In this document: piece by piece, positions 33,087 through 41,928 of the stretch | How positions within the stretch are numbered: position 1 is the first letter of the stretch | Layout of the letters: each line of letters opens with the position of its first letter | NCBI RefSeq assembly: GCF_900156465.1 | Contig: NZ_LT707064.1 | Coordinates: 711,001-775,000, forward strand | DNA: 64,000 nucleotides | DNA from: Pseudomonas sp. 7SR1 | GTDB lineage: Bacteria; Pseudomonadota; Gammaproteobacteria; Pseudomonadales; Pseudomonadaceae | Direction of reading: 5' to 3' | Notes under the pieces: generated by a model | Told to the model about the DNA's origin: nothing | What the model saw: the letters and a program-made list of their open reading frames with translations, nothing else | The model's database searches: none | Translations under genes and position numbers: made by a program

Positions 33087-34436
33087 TCAGAGCAGGCGCG
33101 CAAGACCCAGTGTCAGGCCGAACGCGACCAGGGAGATGAGCGTTTCGAGCACCGTCCAGGTCTTGAAGGTCTGGGTGACGGTCATATTGAAGTATTCCTT
33201 GATCAGCCAGAAGCCACCGTCATTGACGTGGGAAAAGATCACCGACCCGGCCCCGGTGGCCAGCACCAGCAGCTCGGGATGGGGATAACCCAGCCCGATC
33301 GCCACGGGTGCGACGATGCCCGAGGCGGTGGTCATCGCCACCGTGGCCGAACCGGTGGCGACGCGCATCAACGCGGCGAACAGCCAGCCCATCACCAGCG
33401 GCGACAACTGGAACGCCTGGGCCAGCCCGACAATCTGTTGAGTGACCCCGGCATCCACCAGGATCCGGTTCAAACCGCCACCGGCGCCCACCAGCAAGGT
33501 GATGCTGGCGGTCGGTGCCAGGCACTCATTGGTGAACTTCAGGATCGACTCACGGTTGAAGCCCTGGGCCAGGCCGAGTGTCCAGAAACTCAGTACCGTG
33601 GCCAGCAACAGGGCGATCACCGAGTTGCCGATGAACTGCAGGAACTGGTTGAAGCCACTGCCAGGGGTGGAGATCAGGTTGGCCCAACCACCGATCAGCA
33701 TCAGGATGACCGGCAGCAGGATGGTCCCCAGGGTGATGCCGAACCCCGGCAGGTTGGCGCGCGGCTCACGTTCGAGAAACTGCCGTTGCAGCGGGTTGTC
33801 GGCGGGCAACGAAATGCGTGGCACGATAAAGCGGGCATAGACCGGCCCGGCGATGATGGCCGTGGGAATGCCGATCAGGATCGCATACAGCAACGTCTGC
33901 CCTACCGAAGCCTGGAACGCCTGCACCGCCAGCATCGCCGCCGGATGGGGCGGGACCAGGGCATGCACCACCGAGAGCCCGGCCACCATCGGCAGGCCCA
34001 CCATCAGGATCGACACGCCGGCACGACGGGCCACGGTGAAGGCAATGGGCACCAGCAACACGAACCCCACTTCGAAAAACAGCGGCAATCCCACCAGGAA
34101 GGCGATGCAGACCATCGCCCAGTGGGCGTTGCGCTCTCCGAACCGCTCGATCAGCGTCTGCGCCATACGCTCAGCGCCACCGGACTCGGCCATCATCTTG
34201 CCGAGCATGGTGCCCAGGGCCACCACCAGCGCGATATGTCCCAGTGTCTTGCCGACACCCGCCTCGTAGGCCCCCACTACCGCTGTCGGCGGCATGCCGG
34301 CCAATAGCGCCAGGCCGATGGACACCAGGGTAATCACGATGAACGGGTTCAGACGATAACGGGCGATCAGAACGATCAATGCAATGATGGCGATGGCGGC
34401 GTAGACCAACAGCCAATAACCGAAAGCAGGTGCCAT
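33087..34436 (-). CDS. GntP-family permease
   Basis: The 449-residue inner-membrane proton symporter has about 12-14 hydrophobic segments and GntP features, such as GKTLGHIALVVALGTMLGKM near residue 61, LVPPHPAA near 159 and a glycine-rich TLLVGAGGGLNRIL near residue 315. The family moves gluconate, other sugar acids or D-serine. GAGGAG stands before the ATG. As first gene of the gntP-rpiR-D-aminoacylase operon it may carry an N-acyl-D-amino acid or D-amino acid; family membership alone would suggest a sugar acid. Confidence 0.9.
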   Translation of the reverse strand: MAPAFGYWLLVYAAIAIIALIVLIARYRLNPFIVITLVSIGLALLAGMPPTAVVGAYEAGVGKTLGHIALVVALGTMLGKMMAESGGAERMAQTLIERFGERNAHWAMVCIAFLVGLPLFFEVGFVLLVPIAFTVARRAGVSILMVGLPMVAGLSVVHALVPPHPAAMLAVQAFQASVGQTLLYAILIGIPTAIIAGPVYARFIVPRISLPADNPLQRQFLEREPRANLPGFGITLGTILLPVILMLIGGWANLISTPGSGFNQFLQFIGNSVIALLLATVLSFWTLGLAQGFNRESILKFTNECLAPTASITLLVGAGGGLNRILVDAGVTQQIVGLAQAFQLSPLVMGWLFAALMRVATGSATVAMTTASGIVAPVAIGLGYPHPELLVLATGAGSVIFSHVNDGGFWLIKEYFNMTVTQTFKTWTVLETLISLVAFGLTLGLARLL

Positions 34437-34502
34437 GCGCTACTCCTCGAATGGGGTCACGTCGATGTGTTGTGAAACTCATAAATCATTTCAACGAGGA
34501 GT

Positions 34503-34528
34503 TTTCAAACTCACTGAAAGTAATTTTC
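34503..34528. promoter_or_regulatory. Candidate RpiR-type operator
   Basis: TTTCA (34503-34507) and TGAAA (34515-34519) are inverted with 7 nt between, and overlap GAAA-N5-TTTC (34516-34528). They lie in the AT-rich promoter zone of the GntP operon. GAAA/TTTC dyads are common RpiR/MurR-type sites; assignment here is by position only. Confidence 0.35.
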
Positions 34529-34607
34529 GTGCACAGACAAGAAACGTCGCTGACGGACATCGCAACGCAGTCCTCATGAAAATCCCGCGCCGGACTTTCA
34601 TGCAGAA

Positions 34608-34655
34608 CCAGCCGTGTGTGGCAAGGGGATTCATCCCCTTGCCACACACGGCTGG
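34608..34655. repeat. Perfect palindrome, REP-type
   Basis: Bases 34608-34630 are the exact reverse complement of 34633-34655: 23-bp arms and a 2-nt centre (TC). The core GTGGCAAGGGGAT matches one Pseudomonas fluorescens REP class. It lies in the 370-bp gap between the divergent GntP and SulP genes and holds no gene. Confidence 0.75.
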
Positions 34656-34699
34656 CCGCCCCGCCCTCAATTCCGTACCATCCGCATCGGTCGATCGCT

Positions 34700-34717
34700 C
34701 CCACGCTCGCGCGTGGG
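34700..34717. repeat. Short dispersed hairpin repeat
   Basis: CCCACGC-TCGC-GCGTGGG, followed by GCCAGGGACGCTGCGCGTTC, resembles a second dispersed Pseudomonas intergenic repeat (CCCACGCTCCGCGTGGGAA type). It sits 45 bp from the palindrome above and 90 bp before the SulP gene. Confidence 0.5.
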
Positions 34718-34806
34718 ATGCCGCCAGGGACGCTGCGCGTTCCGCTTCTACTGTTTTGCATCACGCCCGGTAGCCGACGCTCGACCGGCGCCCACTCAGG
34801 TAATCC

Positions 34807-36252
34807 ATGAAACCAGCACGTCTTCGCGCCGACATCCTCGCCGGCCTCACCACTTCTTTCGCTCTGCTTCCCGAATGCATCGCCTTCGCCCTGGTGGCTC
34901 ATCTCAACCCGCTGATGGGGCTGTATGGCGCGTTCATTCTCTGCACGCTGACCGCGCTATTCGGGGGGCGGCCGGGCATGGTGTCGGGGGCGGCGGGGTC
35001 GATGGCGGTGGTGATCGTCGCACTGGTGGTCCAGCACGGCGTTCAGTACCTGCTGGCCACGGTGCTGCTGGGCGGCTTGATCATGATGGCGTTCGGGCTG
35101 TTGCGGCTGGGCAAACTGGTGCGCATGGTGCCGCATCCGGTGATGCTCGGTTTCGTCAACGGCCTGGCAATCGTCATCGCCCTGGCCCAGCTGGAGCATT
35201 TCAAGCGCGGCGAAACCTGGCTCAGCGGCGCCCCGCTGTACTGGATGATCGGCCTGGTGACGCTGACCATGGCGATCGTCTACCTGCTGCCACGCCTGAC
35301 CCGCAGCGTGCCGCCAGCCCTGGTGGCGATCCTGGGTGTGGGGCTGGCGGTCTACCTGCTGGGCCTGCCCACCCGGACGCTGGGTGACATGGCGCACATC
35401 GCCGGCGGGCTGCCGGTCCTTGCGTGGCCGGACATTGCCTGGAACCTGGAAACCCTGCAGATCGTGCTGCCCTATGCGGTGATCATGGCGATGGTCGGCC
35501 TGCTGGAAACCCTGCTGACCCTGAACCTGACCGATGAAATCACCGAAAGCCGCGGCTATCCGGACCGCGAATGCGTGGCGCTGGGCGCGGCGAATATCGC
35601 GTCCGGCCTGTTTGGCGGCATGGGCGGTTGCGCCATGATCGGCCAGACGGTGATCAACCTCAGCTCTGGCGGTCGCGGCCGCTTGTCCGGGGTGGTGGCC
35701 GGGGTGATGGTGCTGCTGTTCGTGTTGTTCCTGTCGCCGTTGATCGAGCGCATTCCCCTGGCCGCACTGGTGGGGGTGATGTTCGTGGTGGCGCAACAGA
35801 CCTTCGCCTGGGCTTCGCTGCGGGTGATCAACAAGGTGCCGAAGAACGATGTGCTGGTGATCGTCGCGGTGACGGTCATTACGGTCTTCACCGACCTGGC
35901 CGTCGCGGTGTTGTGCGGCATCATCATCGCGGCGCTCAATTTCGCCTGGCAACAGGCCCGCGAGCTGTACGCCGACACGTATCTGGAGGCGGACGGCAGC
36001 AAGCTCTATCGCCTGCATGGCACGTTGTTCTTCGCTTCGACGACACCGTTCCTCAATCAGTTCGACCCGGCCAACGATCCGGCCCAGGTGACGCTGGACT
36101 GCCGCCACTTGAGCTTCGTCGACTACTCGGCCATCGCCGCGCTGAAAACCCTGCGCGAGCGCTACGCCAAGGCCGGCAAGCATTTGCGGGTGTTCCATTT
36201 GTCCGAGCGTTGCAAACAGATGCTCAAGCGCGCGGGCGTGCACCACGACTGA
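34807..36252 (+). CDS. SulP-family anion transporter with STAS domain
   Basis: The 481-residue inner-membrane protein has about 11-14 membrane segments (residues about 10-385), including the SulP signatures GLYGAF near residue 38 and GGMGGCAMIGQTVINLSSGG near residue 273. A C-terminal cytoplasmic STAS domain (about 390-480) contains LDCRHLSFVDYSAI. The family exchanges sulfate, bicarbonate or other anions. AGGT stands 5 nt before the ATG. It is a single-gene unit; the substrate is unassigned. Confidence 0.9.
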   Translation: MKPARLRADILAGLTTSFALLPECIAFALVAHLNPLMGLYGAFILCTLTALFGGRPGMVSGAAGSMAVVIVALVVQHGVQYLLATVLLGGLIMMAFGLLRLGKLVRMVPHPVMLGFVNGLAIVIALAQLEHFKRGETWLSGAPLYWMIGLVTLTMAIVYLLPRLTRSVPPALVAILGVGLAVYLLGLPTRTLGDMAHIAGGLPVLAWPDIAWNLETLQIVLPYAVIMAMVGLLETLLTLNLTDEITESRGYPDRECVALGAANIASGLFGGMGGCAMIGQTVINLSSGGRGRLSGVVAGVMVLLFVLFLSPLIERIPLAALVGVMFVVAQQTFAWASLRVINKVPKNDVLVIVAVTVITVFTDLAVAVLCGIIIAALNFAWQQARELYADTYLEADGSKLYRLHGTLFFASTTPFLNQFDPANDPAQVTLDCRHLSFVDYSAIAALKTLRERYAKAGKHLRVFHLSERCKQMLKRAGVHHD

Positions 36253-36340
36253 GGCGCTGGCAAACCCGCCAAGGGCGCGACCCTGCATTCAACGCCGTGT
36301 GGACTGATACGCCGCGATCGCGGGCAGCAACGGTGCCAGG

Positions 36341-37243
36341 CTAAGGCCGCGAGGCGTAGTCGGCGAGCTTGCCCTGGATGAAATCCAGGAAACACTGGAT
36401 CCGCAGCGCCAGCTGGGAGTTGCGGTAGTACACCGCGTTGATGGGCTGGCGGTATCCGCTGTTGGCCTGCGCCAGCAGGACTTTCAATCGACCGGCCTGG
36501 ATATCTTCCCGGGTCATGAAGTCTGACAGGCACGCGATGCCCTGCCCTTGCAGCGCCAGGTGGCGCACCGTCTCGCCGCTGGAGGCGCTGATGCTCGCCT
36601 GGATCGGCCAGCGATCACCATGGAGATGGCGCAGGGGCCATTGATTGAGGCCATCGTTCTGGGCGAAGCCCAACAGCGCGTGTTCCGCCAGTTCGGCAAC
36701 GCTGGCCGGCGTGCCATGCCGCTCCAGATAACCAGGACTGGCGAGAATGTGCAGCGGGCTGCAACCCAGGGGCCGGGCATGCAGGGTCGAATCGGTGAGG
36801 GTGCCGATGCGGATGGCGATGTCCGTGCTCTGCTCCAGCAGATCGATGATCAGGTCGTTGCTGTTGAGCTCCAGCTGGATGTCCGGGTAGAGGCCGCGAA
36901 ACTCCTCGATGTGCGGGACGATGGCGTGGAGCATGAACGGTGAAGCGGCGTTGATGCGCAGCCGTCCGGCCGGTTTTTTCTGGCGGGACGACAATCGCTC
37001 CTCCAGCGCCTCCATCTGGTCGAGGATGCCCTTGGCCTGCTCGAAGAAATACTTGCCCTCCTCCGTCAGGTCCATGCGGCGCGTGGTGCGGTTGATCAGG
37101 GTGGTGTCGAGCTTGGCCTCCAGGCGCGACAAGGTGCGGCTGACCGCCGAGGGCGTCTGCCCGACCTGCTCGGCGGCGGCGGAAATCGACCCGCATTCGA
37201 TCACGCAGATGAACACCTGCAACTCATCGGATCTGGCTTTCAC
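36341..37243 (-). CDS. LysR-type transcriptional regulator
   Basis: The 300-residue protein has an N-terminal helix-turn-helix (about 5-65, GSISAAAEQVGQTPSAVSRT) and a LysR effector domain of the DsdC/CrgA-like subgroup (RLRINAASPFMLHAIVPHI near residue 93). It is the next gene after mdaB on the same strand, 86 bp downstream. Regulators of this subgroup often control nearby quinone reductases, so mdaB is a reasonable target. Confidence 0.92.
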   Translation of the reverse strand: MKARSDELQVFICVIECGSISAAAEQVGQTPSAVSRTLSRLEAKLDTTLINRTTRRMDLTEEGKYFFEQAKGILDQMEALEERLSSRQKKPAGRLRINAASPFMLHAIVPHIEEFRGLYPDIQLELNSNDLIIDLLEQSTDIAIRIGTLTDSTLHARPLGCSPLHILASPGYLERHGTPASVAELAEHALLGFAQNDGLNQWPLRHLHGDRWPIQASISASSGETVRHLALQGQGIACLSDFMTREDIQAGRLKVLLAQANSGYRQPINAVYYRNSQLALRIQCFLDFIQGKLADYASRP

Positions 37244-37329
37244 ATAGGCCCCTGTCGGCTGGTCGGTTCATGGCGAGGACATCGATCCCTCGCCACAGGA
37301 TAGCAACGGGACACCGGACCAGGGCAAGG

Positions 37330-37920
37330 TCAGGCCTTCAGGCCGAACACTTCGCTCAGGTGCTGCTCATAACGCGCCATATCGGCTTCGATGTTCGGGC
37401 GTTTCATCACGTCCACGCACAGGAAGGTCGGCAGGCCGGTCATGCCCAGGAACTGGTTGGCCTTGTGGAAAGGGAAGTACACCGCGTCCACACCCTTGGC
37501 TTCGAAGAAGTCGGTCGGGTCGTCGAAGGCCTGCTGCGGCGCGTTCCAGGTCAGCGACAACATGTACTGCTTGCCGTGCAGCAGGCCACCGCTGCCGTAT
37601 TTCTGGGAAGCATCGGAGCGAGTACGGCCGTCATTGGCGTAGAGGCTGCCATGGCCTTGGGTGAAGACTTCGTCGACGTACTTCTTGACGGTCCACGGTG
37701 CCCCCATCCACCAGCCCGGCATCTGGTAGATGATCACGTCGGCCCAGAGGAATTTGGCAACTTCCTCCTTGATGTCGTAGCCGCCATCGATGAACGTGGT
37801 CTTTACATCCAGGCCGCCACGGTCCAGCACGCTGAGCGCTGTCTCGTGGAGCGTCGCGTTGTAGCGACCGTCGGAATGCGCGAACTGTTTACCGCCATTG
37901 AGCAGCAGAACTTTTTTCAT
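37330..37920 (-). CDS. mdaB: NAD(P)H:quinone oxidoreductase MdaB
   Basis: The 196-residue flavodoxin-fold protein matches MdaB in length and layout: LLLNGGKQFAHSDGRYN near residue 5, YQMPGWWMGAPW near 65 for FAD binding, and GKQYMLSLTWNAP near 116. It reduces quinones by two electrons and protects against oxidative stress. A GTGA(C)TCC-rich leader precedes the ATG. The adjacent LysR gene may regulate it. Confidence 0.9.
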   Translation of the reverse strand: MKKVLLLNGGKQFAHSDGRYNATLHETALSVLDRGGLDVKTTFIDGGYDIKEEVAKFLWADVIIYQMPGWWMGAPWTVKKYVDEVFTQGHGSLYANDGRTRSDASQKYGSGGLLHGKQYMLSLTWNAPQQAFDDPTDFFEAKGVDAVYFPFHKANQFLGMTGLPTFLCVDVMKRPNIEADMARYEQHLSEVFGLKA

Positions 37921-38117
37921 GGAGTCACCTCATCGGGTTCCACGGCGTACTGATTGGAAGTCGCCGGATGGAGAGTTGAAAAACGATGGCGGCAGAGTAC
38001 CGATGAGCCTCGCGCGGAATAAGCACCGCAGCGGCAAAACTCATTTGACTTACAAGCACGAATCCGCGAGCGATTGTTGCCTTAAAATCCTGGGCACTGA
38101 CCCTCCAGGAGCCTTCC

Positions 38118-38432
38118 ATGAGCCAATTGCACGGTTTCATTCTTCACGCCAAGACTCGCCCGGAAAAAGCCGAAGCCTTCGAAGCGCTGTTCCGGGCCTA
38201 TGTCGAACCAAGCCGCGCCGAGCCCGGCTGCATCGAATACCACATGCTGCGGGATCGGGAAGATCCGACGCTGTTTATCTTCTATGAGATCTGGGAATCC
38301 CAGGCCCACCTCGACGTGCACTCGAACCTGCCGCACATGAAGGCGTTTTTCGAGCACCGTATGGATTACCTTGAGCGCGACTTCGAGATCCGCCGGGTCG
38401 ACATGCTCAGCCCGTCCTCGGCTAGCCGCTGA
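38118..38432 (+). CDS. Antibiotic biosynthesis monooxygenase (ABM) domain protein
   Basis: The 104-residue single ABM domain is a dimeric alpha-beta barrel half: LHGFILHAKTRPEKAEAFEA at the start, EPGCIEYHMLRD near 36 and FIFYEIWESQAHLDVH near 53. Members are cofactor-free quinol monooxygenases (YgiN type) or of unknown function. AGGAG stands 7 nt before the ATG. Its last 11 bp overlap the end of the convergent TSUP gene. It is divergent from mdaB; a quinone-related role for both is possible. Confidence 0.88.
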   Translation: MSQLHGFILHAKTRPEKAEAFEALFRAYVEPSRAEPGCIEYHMLRDREDPTLFIFYEIWESQAHLDVHSNLPHMKAFFEHRMDYLERDFEIRRVDMLSPSSASR

Positions 38433-39186
38433 CCAGCAAGTGGACGCCCAGCGCGCCCAGGCCGACGAAAAACACCCGCCGGAACAGCACGGCGCTGATC
38501 CGCCGACGCAAGGCCTGGCCCAGCCACATGCCCAACAGCGCCGGGGCCAGCGCCAGCACCGAAGCGCTCAACTCACCGCCGCCCAGGGCGCCGCGCCATA
38601 GCAGGCCGGCGGCCAGTGCGAGCGTCGAAACGGTAAAGGACAGCCCCAGCGCCTGCACCAGCTCATCCTTGCTCAAGCCCAGGGCTTGCAGGTAAGGCAC
38701 CGCCGGAATCACGAACACTCCGGTGGCGCAGGTGATGACACCGGTCAGCAATCCACAGAGCGGGCCAAGCCACGGCTCGATCCGCGGCGCCACCCGCAGT
38801 GTCGGCAGCATCAGCCCGCTCAACGCATACAGCAGCAAAGCCCCGCCCAAGGCCCGGACCACCCAGGGCCCGCCCGACATTCCGATCCATAAGGACCCGA
38901 GGCCGGTGCCGAGAGAAATCGCCAGCAGTAGCGGCCATAAACGCCCGATCAAGGCGAGCAGATGGCCGCCGGACGCCAGTTGCCAGATATTGGTCAGCGT
39001 GGCCGGAATGATCAGCAACGTCGCAGCCTGCACCGGTGCCATAGCCAACCCGAGCAGGCCCATGGAAAGGGTCGGCAGGCCGAGGCCGATCACGCCCTTG
39101 ACGGTGCCGGCCAGCAGGAAGGTGGCGATGACCAGCAACGACAGCGCCAGGCCCAGGTTCTGATAGAAAACGATGAGAGTGTCCAT
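38422..39186 (-). CDS. TSUP/TauE-SafE family membrane transporter
   Basis: The 254-residue inner-membrane protein has about eight hydrophobic segments in two repeats, with GTVKGVIGLGLPTLS near residue 27 and GLLTGVITCATGVFVIP near residue 136, the paired family motifs. Relatives export sulfite, sulfoacetate or other small sulfonates. The start at 39186 places the first membrane helix at the N-terminus. It is a single-gene unit. Confidence 0.88.
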   Translation of the reverse strand: MDTLIVFYQNLGLALSLLVIATFLLAGTVKGVIGLGLPTLSMGLLGLAMAPVQAATLLIIPATLTNIWQLASGGHLLALIGRLWPLLLAISLGTGLGSLWIGMSGGPWVVRALGGALLLYALSGLMLPTLRVAPRIEPWLGPLCGLLTGVITCATGVFVIPAVPYLQALGLSKDELVQALGLSFTVSTLALAAGLLWRGALGGGELSASVLALAPALLGMWLGQALRRRISAVLFRRVFFVGLGALGVHLLVSG

Positions 39187-39282
39187 GACGCTATCCTGGC
39201 CTGCGGACGCCGATTTGGAAATCTGCCATATACTGAGGCAGCCTCTTGCAGGACAAGAGGCAGAGAAGTTCACGCATCTGGC

Positions 39283-39310
39283 ATTTTCGCGAGCAGGCTC
39301 GCTTCCACAG
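39283..39310. repeat. REP element
   Basis: TTTTCGCGAGCAGGCTCGCT followed by TCCACAG is a Pseudomonas-type REP core in the 218-bp region between the divergent TSUP and LysR genes. Confidence 0.6.
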
Positions 39311-39404
39311 AGAAAAAGTGGATGCCCCTCACATGAGGCGCGCGCATCCTGCCCGCGAAGGTGTCCCATCGGCCACCGCCGAACCCGGCAGAGAATCAAC
39401 GCCC

Positions 39405-40289
39405 ATGCATTTCGACTTCACCGACCTGCGCCTCTACCTCAACATTCTCGACACCGGCAACATCACCGCCGGTGCCAGCCGCAGCCATCTGTCCCTGGCG
39501 GCGGCCAGTGCCCGGGTCCGCGCCCTGGAGGCCTCCCTGGGGATCGCCCTGTTCGAACGCGGGCGGCGGGGCGTCACACCGACCCCGGCAGGCAAGGCCT
39601 TGGCGCAACATGCCAGGGTGTTGCTGCAGCATGCGGAGCACTTGCAGCAAGACCTGGCTGAATACGCCAAGGGGGTCAAAGGCCGCGTGCGGCTGTTGTG
39701 CAACACCAGCGCCATGAGCGAATACCTGCCCGAATTGCTGGCGACGTTCCTCAAGGGCCACCCCAATCTGGACATCGACCTGCAGGAACTGCCCAGTACG
39801 CGGATCACCCACGCGTTGCGCCAGGGCGCGGCGGACCTGGGCATCGTCTCCGACGCAGTCGACACCGATGGCTTGCAGACCCGTCCCTTTCGACACGATC
39901 CACTGACCTTGATCCTGCCTCCCGGGCATCCCTTGGCGGACGGTCGCGTGGTGAGTTTCAGCGAGACCCTGGCCCATGATTACGTCGGCCTGAACGCTTC
40001 CAGCGCCCTGGCGGTTTACCTCGAGGAACAGGCCCTGCACAGCGGGCTGCGCATGCAGATCCGTATCCGTGCCGACAGCTTCGACGGGGTGATTCGCATG
40101 GTGGCCCACGGCGCAGGCATTGCCATCGTGCCGAGGGCCGCCATCGAGCGCCGCACGCCCGCGCCCTCTTACCGATGCCTGCCACTGCAGGAAGCCTGGG
40201 CGCAACGGGCCTTGCTGCTGGCCGCGCGCGACTTCCAGGCATTGCCGGCCTACGCCAGGGCGCTGGCCCTGCACCTGGCCGGCGATTGA
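39405..40289 (+). CDS. LysR-type transcriptional regulator
   Basis: The 294-residue protein has an N-terminal helix-turn-helix (about 3-60, DTGNITAGASRSHLSLAAAS) and a LysR effector domain. The start at 39405 (MHFDFTDLRLYLN) is the conserved LysR N-terminus; longer in-frame starts run into the REP region. It is divergent from the TSUP transporter gene, the usual layout of a regulator and its target. Confidence 0.92.
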   Translation: MHFDFTDLRLYLNILDTGNITAGASRSHLSLAAASARVRALEASLGIALFERGRRGVTPTPAGKALAQHARVLLQHAEHLQQDLAEYAKGVKGRVRLLCNTSAMSEYLPELLATFLKGHPNLDIDLQELPSTRITHALRQGAADLGIVSDAVDTDGLQTRPFRHDPLTLILPPGHPLADGRVVSFSETLAHDYVGLNASSALAVYLEEQALHSGLRMQIRIRADSFDGVIRMVAHGAGIAIVPRAAIERRTPAPSYRCLPLQEAWAQRALLLAARDFQALPAYARALALHLAGD

Positions 40290-40388
40290 TTGCGTTTCTG
40301 GGTAGCCGGATGTCGAGTACAGACAACTGACCCCACGTCCGGGCCTATAGGGTGCTCTTGAGCTTACCGTCCACTGCCCGGAGTCCCT

Positions 40389-40733
40389 ATGACCGCACCT
40401 ATCACTGTCCTGCGCGATACCCACCCGCTGCCCGTCCTCGACGCTTGCAAGTGGGAAAAGCTCGAAGGCGACCCGCACACCGTCAACCTCAACGCCTACA
40501 CCAGCGAAGACGGCAGCAAGATCATGGGGACCTGGATCTGCACGCCGGGCAAATGGCGTGTGGACTATGTGAAGTGGGAATACTGCCACTTCCAGGAAGG
40601 CTACTGCATCATCACCCCGGACGGACACGCCCCCATCCATTTGAAGGCCGGCGATATCTTCGTGGTGGAGCCGGGCATGAAAGGCACCTGGGAAGTGGTC
40701 GAAACGGTGCGCAAGTACTTCGTCTTCGCCTGA
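40389..40733 (+). CDS. Cupin-domain protein
   Basis: The 114-residue single-cupin protein resembles the C-terminal (S)-ureidoglycine aminohydrolase/Cupin_3 type: GTWICTPGKWRVDYVKWEYC near residue 47, EGYCIITPDG near 68 and LKAGDIFVVEPGMKGTWEV near 84. It has few metal-binding histidines in the first motif (EYCHFQEG), so metal binding is uncertain. It follows the LysR gene by 99 bp and is probably its own unit. Confidence 0.85.
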   Translation: MTAPITVLRDTHPLPVLDACKWEKLEGDPHTVNLNAYTSEDGSKIMGTWICTPGKWRVDYVKWEYCHFQEGYCIITPDGHAPIHLKAGDIFVVEPGMKGTWEVVETVRKYFVFA

Positions 40734-40755
40734 TACCGCTCCGACAGATCCGCGC

Positions 40756-40789
40756 GTTGCGCTGTCCTCGCCCCTGAGCACAGCGCAAC
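40756..40789. terminator. Bidirectional terminator hairpin
   Basis: GTTGCGCTGT (40756-40765) and ACAGCGCAAC (40780-40789) form a perfect 10-bp stem with a 14-nt loop, between the convergent cupin and desaturase genes. Confidence 0.65.
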
Positions 40790-40799
40790 AGGACGCCCC

Positions 40800-41786
40800 C
40801 TATCCCGTGACCTGGATGGTCGCGATCTTCCCGCTGCGATAGGCCTCGAGTATCTGATGGATACTGGACCGGGCCTCCCCCCTGGCCGTAAAGATGCCAC
40901 CACAGCCGCGATTGGCTGCAGCGTAGCTTTCGTCTTCCATCAATATCCGATGCGCGTGCGGCAGGTTCCAGAAAGGAACGCCGGCAAACAGATGATGGGT
41001 CAGGTGATAGTTGTCGCCATGCATGCCGATGAACAACCGCTCAATCCGGGTGGGGAAACGATTGCGGGTCAACTGCACCTCATCCTTGTACACGCCGAAC
41101 ATGCCGAAGTGCTCGGAAATCTCTGAGAACCAGCCGATGACCTGGAACACCGTGAAGTACGGAACCAGCCAGAACAGGACATAGCCCCACGGGCCGATGA
41201 AATGGCTGAACAGCAGCAGGATGGCGCCATGAACCGCCAGCAGCTTCACGCCCTGCCACGGGCTCGCCAGGATGTCCCCGGCGCGATTCTTCACCAGGTA
41301 GAGGAAATACTTGTAGGTGTTGACCAGCGTTACGCTCCTGAACAGGTGACGGGACAGGAAGTCCAGGCGATCCCGAGCCTCGTACAAGCCGGATTCGATA
41401 TAGAACCGGTGATCGGGATCCTTGTCCTGGTCACCCAGGTGATGATGGTGCATCTGCACATGGGAGCGACGGTACGCTTCGTAGTTCTGGAAGATCGGAT
41501 AAGCCAGCAGGTACTCGCCGACCCACTTGTTGATCACTTTGTTCCGGGCCATGGTCATGTGCGCCGCCTCGTGCAGAAGCGAAGCCAGGGCCCGCTGCCG
41601 CGAGCCGATGAACAGCAGCGCCAGGGGATACAGGACGTTGTAGCGATGGCCCAGCAATACAGCCGAAACAATGACCATGAGGTCCGCACCCAGGGCAACC
41701 AGCCAGTGCCAGTTGTCTTTCCTGTACAGCGGACGCAAGCGCTGCCTCAGTTCAGCAGCAGGATTGAACCTGTTTACCTCGTTCAT
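40800..41786 (-). CDS. Membrane fatty-acid desaturase/hydroxylase family protein
   Basis: This 328-residue membrane-bound diiron protein has three histidine boxes: HEAAH near residue 72, HVQMHHHH near residue 110 and HLTHHLF near residue 262. Hydrophobic segments lie at about 30-60, 180-215 and nearby. The family desaturates or hydroxylates acyl chains or other small molecules using dioxygen. It lies downstream of the PLP/ATP-grasp cluster on the same strand but 142 bp away, unlike the tightly packed genes before it. It could be a tailoring enzyme of that cluster or an independent lipid gene. Confidence 0.88.
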   Translation of the reverse strand: MNEVNRFNPAAELRQRLRPLYRKDNWHWLVALGADLMVIVSAVLLGHRYNVLYPLALLFIGSRQRALASLLHEAAHMTMARNKVINKWVGEYLLAYPIFQNYEAYRRSHVQMHHHHLGDQDKDPDHRFYIESGLYEARDRLDFLSRHLFRSVTLVNTYKYFLYLVKNRAGDILASPWQGVKLLAVHGAILLLFSHFIGPWGYVLFWLVPYFTVFQVIGWFSEISEHFGMFGVYKDEVQLTRNRFPTRIERLFIGMHGDNYHLTHHLFAGVPFWNLPHAHRILMEDESYAAANRGCGGIFTARGEARSSIHQILEAYRSGKIATIQVTG

Positions 41787-41928
41787 CGGAATTCCCTTTC
41801 GTACTCAACGTGATCAATACAGGCGACGCCCGCCTGCACGGCCCTCAATCATTCTTCCAAACAATCAGTGCGGTACTTACCAGGCAGTCCACTGCCATGG
41901 TTTCTTGCGTTTCATGCCCTCCGGTCAT

